From Pseudomonadota bacterium (GTDB lineage: Bacteria; Pseudomonadota; Gammaproteobacteria; Xanthomonadales; Xanthomonadaceae): a stretch of 9,407 bases of DNA. Location: NCBI GenBank assembly GCA_023453655.1, contig JAEXTE010000119.1, positions 1 to 9,407 on the forward strand, in the 5' to 3' direction. This document shows positions 6,236-9,407 of this stretch, one piece after another. The position numbers were made by a program, and so were the translations under genes. Within the stretch, counting starts at the first letter, position 1, and the number at the start of each line of letters is the position of its first letter. The notes beneath the pieces are model-generated. The model saw only the letters and a program-made list of their open reading frames with translations. It searched no databases and was not told where the DNA came from.

Positions 6236-6259
6236 GTCGGCATCGCCGGCCGGGCGGAC

Positions 6260-6276
6260 ATGACTTCCGGCACGGG
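6260..6276. repeat. 17-bp element upstream of tldD copy 2 (repeat unit B)
   Basis: ATGACTTCCGGCACGGG, 16 of 17 identical to 4504-4520 upstream of tldD copy 1. It lies 24 bases upstream of the candidate -10 box of copy 2, and between the two divergent -10-like boxes, so it could be a shared activator or repressor site. Confidence 0.5.
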
Positions 6277-6321
6277 CGCCGGAGCGAACCTGTCCACGCG
6301 CCGTCCGCCAACCCGCGGCGC

Positions 6322-6327
6322 TATGCT
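6322..6327 (+). promoter_or_regulatory. candidate -10 box of the DUF885 peptidase gene
   Basis: TATGCT, 29 bases before the ATG at 6357, within the ten-base block CTATGCTGCA shared with the divergent tldD promoter region. No clear -35 box or Shine-Dalgarno site is visible for this gene. Confidence 0.4.
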
Positions 6328-6356
6328 GCACGCCTCCCCGCGATGCCGCCGACGCC

Positions 6357-8162
6357 ATGCGCCCTTCCCTGCTCGCCGCCGCCCTGTCCGCCGCCATGCT
6401 GGTCATGTACGGAGGCGAGGCCCCGGCCGCCAGCGACACCGGACGGGCCGGCGCGCAGGTGCAGTCGCAGGCCGACGCCGCGTTCGCCGGCCTGTCGCGC
6501 CGCTATCTCGACGAGGCCATGGCGCTGTCGCCGGTGGCGGCCACCGGCATCGGCGACCACCGCTTCGACGCCGAACTGGACGACCTTTCGGAAGCCGGCC
6601 GCGCCCGTGCCGACGCCTTCAACCAGCGTTACCTCGCCGAACTGGAGTCCATCGACCTGGCGGCGCTGTCGCGCGAGCACCAGGTCGACGCACGGATCCT
6701 GCGCAACCAGCTCGAATCCGCGCTCTGGAACAGCCGCGAGTTCCAGGCCTGGGCCTGGGATCCGCTGGTCTACAGCAGCCTGGCCGGAGGCGCCATCTAC
6801 AGCCTGATGGCGCGCGAGTTCGCACCGCTGCCCGCGCGCCTCGAGGCGGCGACCGCGCGCATGGAGAAGCTGCCGGGGCTGCTGGCGCAGGCGCGCGCTA
6901 ACCTCGACCCGGCGCGCGTGCCGCGCACCCATGCCGAAACGGTGGCGCGCCAGAACCGCGGCGTGCTGGCGCTGGTGGACACCTTCATCACGCCCAATGC
7001 CGGCCAGCTGCAGGGCGCTGCACGCGGCCGCCTGGAGACCGCCGTCGCCGGCCTGCGCGAAGCGGTGGACGCACACCAGCGCTGGCTGGACGAGACCCTG
7101 GTGCCCAATGCCAAGGGCGAATTCCGCATCGGCGCCGAGCGCTACGACCAGCAGCTGCGGTACTCGCTCAATTCCTCGCTGTCGCGCCAGGAGATCCGCA
7201 CGCGTGCCGAGACCGAGCTGGCGCGGGTACGCGACGAGATGTACGCGGTGGCGCGGCAGGTGCTCGCGGGCCGCGACGGCGCCCCGCCGACGCCCACCGC
7301 GCCCAGCGAGGCGCAGAAGCAGGCCGCGATCGAGGCTGCGATGGAATACGCCTACGCGCAGCGTCCCGCGCGCGACGAGGTGGTCGACTTCGCGCGGCAG
7401 ACGCTCGAGCACGCGACCGCGTTCGTGCGCGGGAAGGACATCGTCACCGTGCCCGACGATCCGGTGAAGATCATCCTGATGCCGGAGTTCCAGCGTGGCG
7501 TGGCCGTGGCCTACTGCGACTCGCCGGGCCCGCTCGACAAGGGACTGGACACCTACTACGCGATCTCGCCGATCCCGGACGAGTGGACCGACCAGCAGGT
7601 GGACTCGTTCCTGCGCGAGTACAACGAGTACATGATCCACGTGCTGTCGATCCACGAGGCGATGCCCGGCCACTACCTGGAAGGCGCGCACTCGGCCAAC
7701 CACCCCTCCACGCTGCGCGCCGTGTTCCGCTCCGGTCCGTTCGCCGAGGGCTGGGCGGTGTACACCGAGCGCGTCCTGGCCGATGCCGGCTACCTCGACG
7801 GCGATCCGCTGTTCCGGCTGATGCAGCTCAAGTTCTATGCGCGCTCGGTGGGCAACGCCATCCTCGACCAGGGCGTGCATGTCGATGGCTGGAGCAAGGA
7901 GCAGGCGATGGACCTGATGGTGCGCCAGACCTTCCAGCAGGCCAGCGAGGCCGAAGGCAAGTGGGTGCGCGCGCAGCTGTCGTCCACCCAGCTGGCAACC
8001 TACTTCGTCGGCGCGCAGGAACACTTCGATGCGCGGCGCGCGGCCGAAGCCAAGGCCGGCGCCGCGTTCGACATGAAGGCCTACCACGACGGCATCCTCG
8101 CCCAGGGAGCGCCGCCGGTGCGCTTCGCGCGGCAGCTGCTGCTGGACGAACCGATCCAGTAG
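6357..8162 (+). CDS. DUF885 family zinc metallopeptidase, secreted
   Basis: A 601-residue DUF885 protein, near the usual family length. Residues 1-26 are a Sec-type signal peptide (MRPSLLAAALSAAMLVM, then GGEAPAAS with Ala-rich cleavage near residue 25). The mature part begins with a helical stretch and the family pattern ATGIGDHRFD (62-71). The zinc site is HEAMPGH (433-439, the HExxPGH form of HExxH, E434 catalytic). EGWAVYTE (464-471) probably supplies the third ligand at E464. YNEYM and the C-terminal YHDGILAQGAPPV also fit the family. It likely cleaves oligopeptides in the periplasm or at the cell surface; the exact substrate is not predictable. It is transcribed divergently from the tldD/tldE block across 159 bases. 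The start is the first residue of the signal peptide, although no Shine-Dalgarno site is apparent. Confidence 0.92.
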   Translation: MRPSLLAAALSAAMLVMYGGEAPAASDTGRAGAQVQSQADAAFAGLSRRYLDEAMALSPVAATGIGDHRFDAELDDLSEAGRARADAFNQRYLAELESIDLAALSREHQVDARILRNQLESALWNSREFQAWAWDPLVYSSLAGGAIYSLMAREFAPLPARLEAATARMEKLPGLLAQARANLDPARVPRTHAETVARQNRGVLALVDTFITPNAGQLQGAARGRLETAVAGLREAVDAHQRWLDETLVPNAKGEFRIGAERYDQQLRYSLNSSLSRQEIRTRAETELARVRDEMYAVARQVLAGRDGAPPTPTAPSEAQKQAAIEAAMEYAYAQRPARDEVVDFARQTLEHATAFVRGKDIVTVPDDPVKIILMPEFQRGVAVAYCDSPGPLDKGLDTYYAISPIPDEWTDQQVDSFLREYNEYMIHVLSIHEAMPGHYLEGAHSANHPSTLRAVFRSGPFAEGWAVYTERVLADAGYLDGDPLFRLMQLKFYARSVGNAILDQGVHVDGWSKEQAMDLMVRQTFQQASEAEGKWVRAQLSSTQLATYFVGAQEHFDARRAAEAKAGAAFDMKAYHDGILAQGAPPVRFARQLLLDEPIQ

Positions 8163-8481
8163 CGCCTTCACGCACGCGCCTGCCGTCGCACCCTCGGCGG
8201 TGCCGCGCCGGATTTGAGGGCCAGGCCGACGGCATCTCGACGCCACGCCCATGGCAGGCGCCTGGCCCGCGCATGCGCGCAATGCGTACGCAGGCCCGGT
8301 CGCCGGCAAGCGCCGGCTGGCTGGCTTGGCAATCCCGGCCGGACCAGCATGCGCGAGGGCACGGCGCACGCTGGGGCAGGCGACCACCGCGGTGCAGACG
8401 CGACCGGGCAGTACGGCCGGCGAGAACGCCATGATGGCCCTGCGCCGCCCGGTGGTAGGCTGGACCCCACTCCCCCGTGGC
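8163..8481. other. non-coding gap before the AraC-family gene
   Basis: About 320 bases with no convincing gene. The regulator's frame stays open back to 8251, but that extension has no family-like sequence. The stretch holds short palindromes: GCACC/GGTGC (8188-8203), CAGGCGCCTG (8255-8264), a 12-bp palindrome at 8268-8279, and GCCGGC/GCCGGC (8302-8317). None is followed by a T-run, so no intrinsic terminator for the DUF885 gene can be called. Confidence 0.5.
8456..8461 (+). promoter_or_regulatory. candidate -10 box of the AraC-family gene
   Basis: TAGGCT, 20 bases before the ATG at 8482, which would give a very short leader. No -35 box and no Shine-Dalgarno site are evident between it and the ATG. 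This fits a near-leaderless transcript, but it is weak evidence on its own. Confidence 0.25.
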
Positions 8482-9303
8482 ATGGACATGGGACTGCTGG
8501 TCGTCACGCCCGCCGCACCGCTGTCAGGCCTGGTCGCCTCGCTCTGGGACTGCGACCTGCCGCGCCAGGCGCATGCCTACGACCGCATCCTGCCCTCGGC
8601 GGCCGCGCAGCTGGTGATCAACCTCGACGAGGACGAGACCCGCGTCTACGACGAACACCTGCGCTGCACGCGCAACGCCGGTGCCGCGTTCGACGCGCCC
8701 GCCTCGCGCAGCGTCCTGATCGACACCGCCGAGCAGGTGCGCGTGGTCGGCATCGTCTTCCATCCCGGCGGCGCAGCGCCGCTGTTCCGCGAGCGGATGG
8801 ATGCTATCGCCGAGATGCATCTCGACCTGGACGCGCTTGCGCCGACCCAGGGGCGGCGCCTGCGCGAGGGCCTGCTCGCGGCGCCCAACGCCCATGCGCG
8901 ACTGCGGCTGCTCGAGCAGTGGGCAAGTGAACGCATGCAGGCCGCGTGCGCTGCCCGGCATCCGGCCGTCACCCACGCACTGCGGCTGCTCGACGCCGCG
9001 CCCGGGGTGCAGCGCATCGACTCCGTCGCGGCCTGCTGCGGCCTGTCGCCGCGCCGGTTCGGCGCCCTGTTCCGCGAGCAGGTCGGCCTGTCGCCCAAGC
9101 GCTACGCGCGCCTGCAGCGCTTCCATGCGGCGCTGGCAGCGGCCCGTAGCGATCGCCGGGTAGACTGGGCCGGCATCGCCGCCGACGGCGGCTTCCACGA
9201 CCAGGCCCATCTGGTGCACGAATTCCGCGCCTTCTCGGGCATGACGCCGACCGCCTGGCTGGCGCGGCGCAGCGAATGGACGCGGCACGTGGCGCTGGCA
9301 TGA
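8482..9303 (+). CDS. AraC-family transcriptional regulator with DUF6597-like domain
   Basis: A protein of 273 residues from the chosen start. The N-terminal half (about 10-115) resembles the DUF6597 sensor domain of AraC regulators, with RILPSAAAQLVINLDE (35-50) and VVGIVFHPGGAAPLF (88-102). The C-terminal part, from about residue 160, is an AraC/XylS DNA-binding domain with two helix-turn-helix units: RIDSVAACCGLSPRRFGALF, then WAGIAADGGFHDQAHLVHEF leading to SGMTPTAW, the signature of the second unit. The inducer is unknown. The start is uncertain: ATGs at 8431, 8434, 8482 and 8488 are in frame, and the frame is open from 8251. I prefer 8482 because family-like sequence begins there and the length fits; 8431 has a slightly better upstream purine stretch. 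The next gene begins 85 bases downstream on the same strand and is a plausible target. Confidence 0.87.
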   Translation: MDMGLLVVTPAAPLSGLVASLWDCDLPRQAHAYDRILPSAAAQLVINLDEDETRVYDEHLRCTRNAGAAFDAPASRSVLIDTAEQVRVVGIVFHPGGAAPLFRERMDAIAEMHLDLDALAPTQGRRLREGLLAAPNAHARLRLLEQWASERMQAACAARHPAVTHALRLLDAAPGVQRIDSVAACCGLSPRRFGALFREQVGLSPKRYARLQRFHAALAAARSDRRVDWAGIAADGGFHDQAHLVHEFRAFSGMTPTAWLARRSEWTRHVALA

Positions 9304-9330
9304 GTGCCGGAATCTACAAGACGCCGGTCT

Positions 9331-9347
9331 GCTGCCGCGGCAGCTTT
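9331..9347 (+). terminator. 14-bp palindrome plus TTT: weak terminator or operator
   Basis: GCTGCCGCGGCAGC (9331-9344) is a perfect palindrome followed by only three T. As RNA it gives a five-base stem with a CGCG loop. It lies between the AraC-family stop and the next start codon, so it could end the regulator transcript weakly or be a binding site controlling the next gene. It shares the core GCCGCGGC with the 18-bp palindrome at 4478-4495. Confidence 0.3.
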
Positions 9348-9388
9348 CGCACTGCGCACCCGGCGCCATCGCAATCGAGGGAGACCGC

Positions 9389-9407
9389 ATGAACCAGAGT
9401 TCCACCA
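9389..9407 (+). CDS. start of a gene cut by the window edge
   Basis: ATG with a strong Shine-Dalgarno stretch GAGGGAGA (9377-9384) directly before it, opening the frame MNQSST, which leaves the window after six codons. It follows the AraC-family regulator on the same strand by 85 bases. The product cannot be told from six residues. Confidence 0.6.

Noticed and set aside
4278..6236. A 652-codon plus-strand open frame
   Set aside because: It is antisense to tldD copy 2 and the start of copy 1. Its sequence resembles the other shadow frame because the two tldD genes are paralogous, not because it codes for a protein.
8251..8481. An N-terminal extension of the AraC-family protein
   Set aside because: The extra residues are Ala/Arg/Gly-rich with no family resemblance, and the sensor domain begins only after the ATG at 8482.
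6321..8507. A 728-codon minus-strand open frame
   Set aside because: It is antisense to the DUF885 gene, which has a signal peptide and a full zinc site, and shows only compositional bias.

Overview
The window is very GC-rich throughout. Its coding density, strongly GC-ending codons, Tat-exported enzymes and intergenic palindromes point to a gammaproteobacterium of the Xanthomonadaceae/Lysobacteraceae type (Lysobacter, Luteimonas and relatives). That placement is inferred from style and gene content, because no rRNA or other marker gene is present.

Layout. Positions 1-615 hold no convincing gene but carry a cluster of perfect hairpins resembling REP-type intergenic repeats. Positions 616-6197 are a minus-strand block. 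In transcription order it encodes a Tat-exported TldD-family metallopeptidase (4563-6197), a second copy of the same length (2765-4399, TTG start), a TldE/PmbA-type partner with no zinc motif and no signal peptide (1409-2743), and a small DUF4159 protein with a Tat-like leader (616-1329). A 159-bp divergent promoter region follows. On the plus strand are a secreted DUF885 zinc peptidase (6357-8162), about 320 bp of non-coding DNA, an AraC-family regulator with a DUF6597-like sensor domain (8482-9303), and the first six codons of another gene (9389 to the edge).

How the genes may work together. TldD and TldE of Escherichia coli form a cytoplasmic heterodimeric protease that trims unfolded peptides, with zinc held only in TldD. 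Here two alternative catalytic subunits carry Tat signals and only one zinc-less partner is present, without its own signal. The simplest reading is an exported TldD/TldE protease with two interchangeable catalytic subunits, in which the partner is carried out bound to a folded TldD. The DUF885 peptidase, read divergently from the same intergenic region, would add a second exported peptidase.

The best leads are: the duplicated exported TldD with one partner; an Asp in both copies where the family usually has a metal-binding Cys; matched promoter-like and repeat elements around the two tldD genes; and an 18-bp palindrome in front of the second copy. No transposase, integrase, CRISPR array, tRNA or rRNA was seen.
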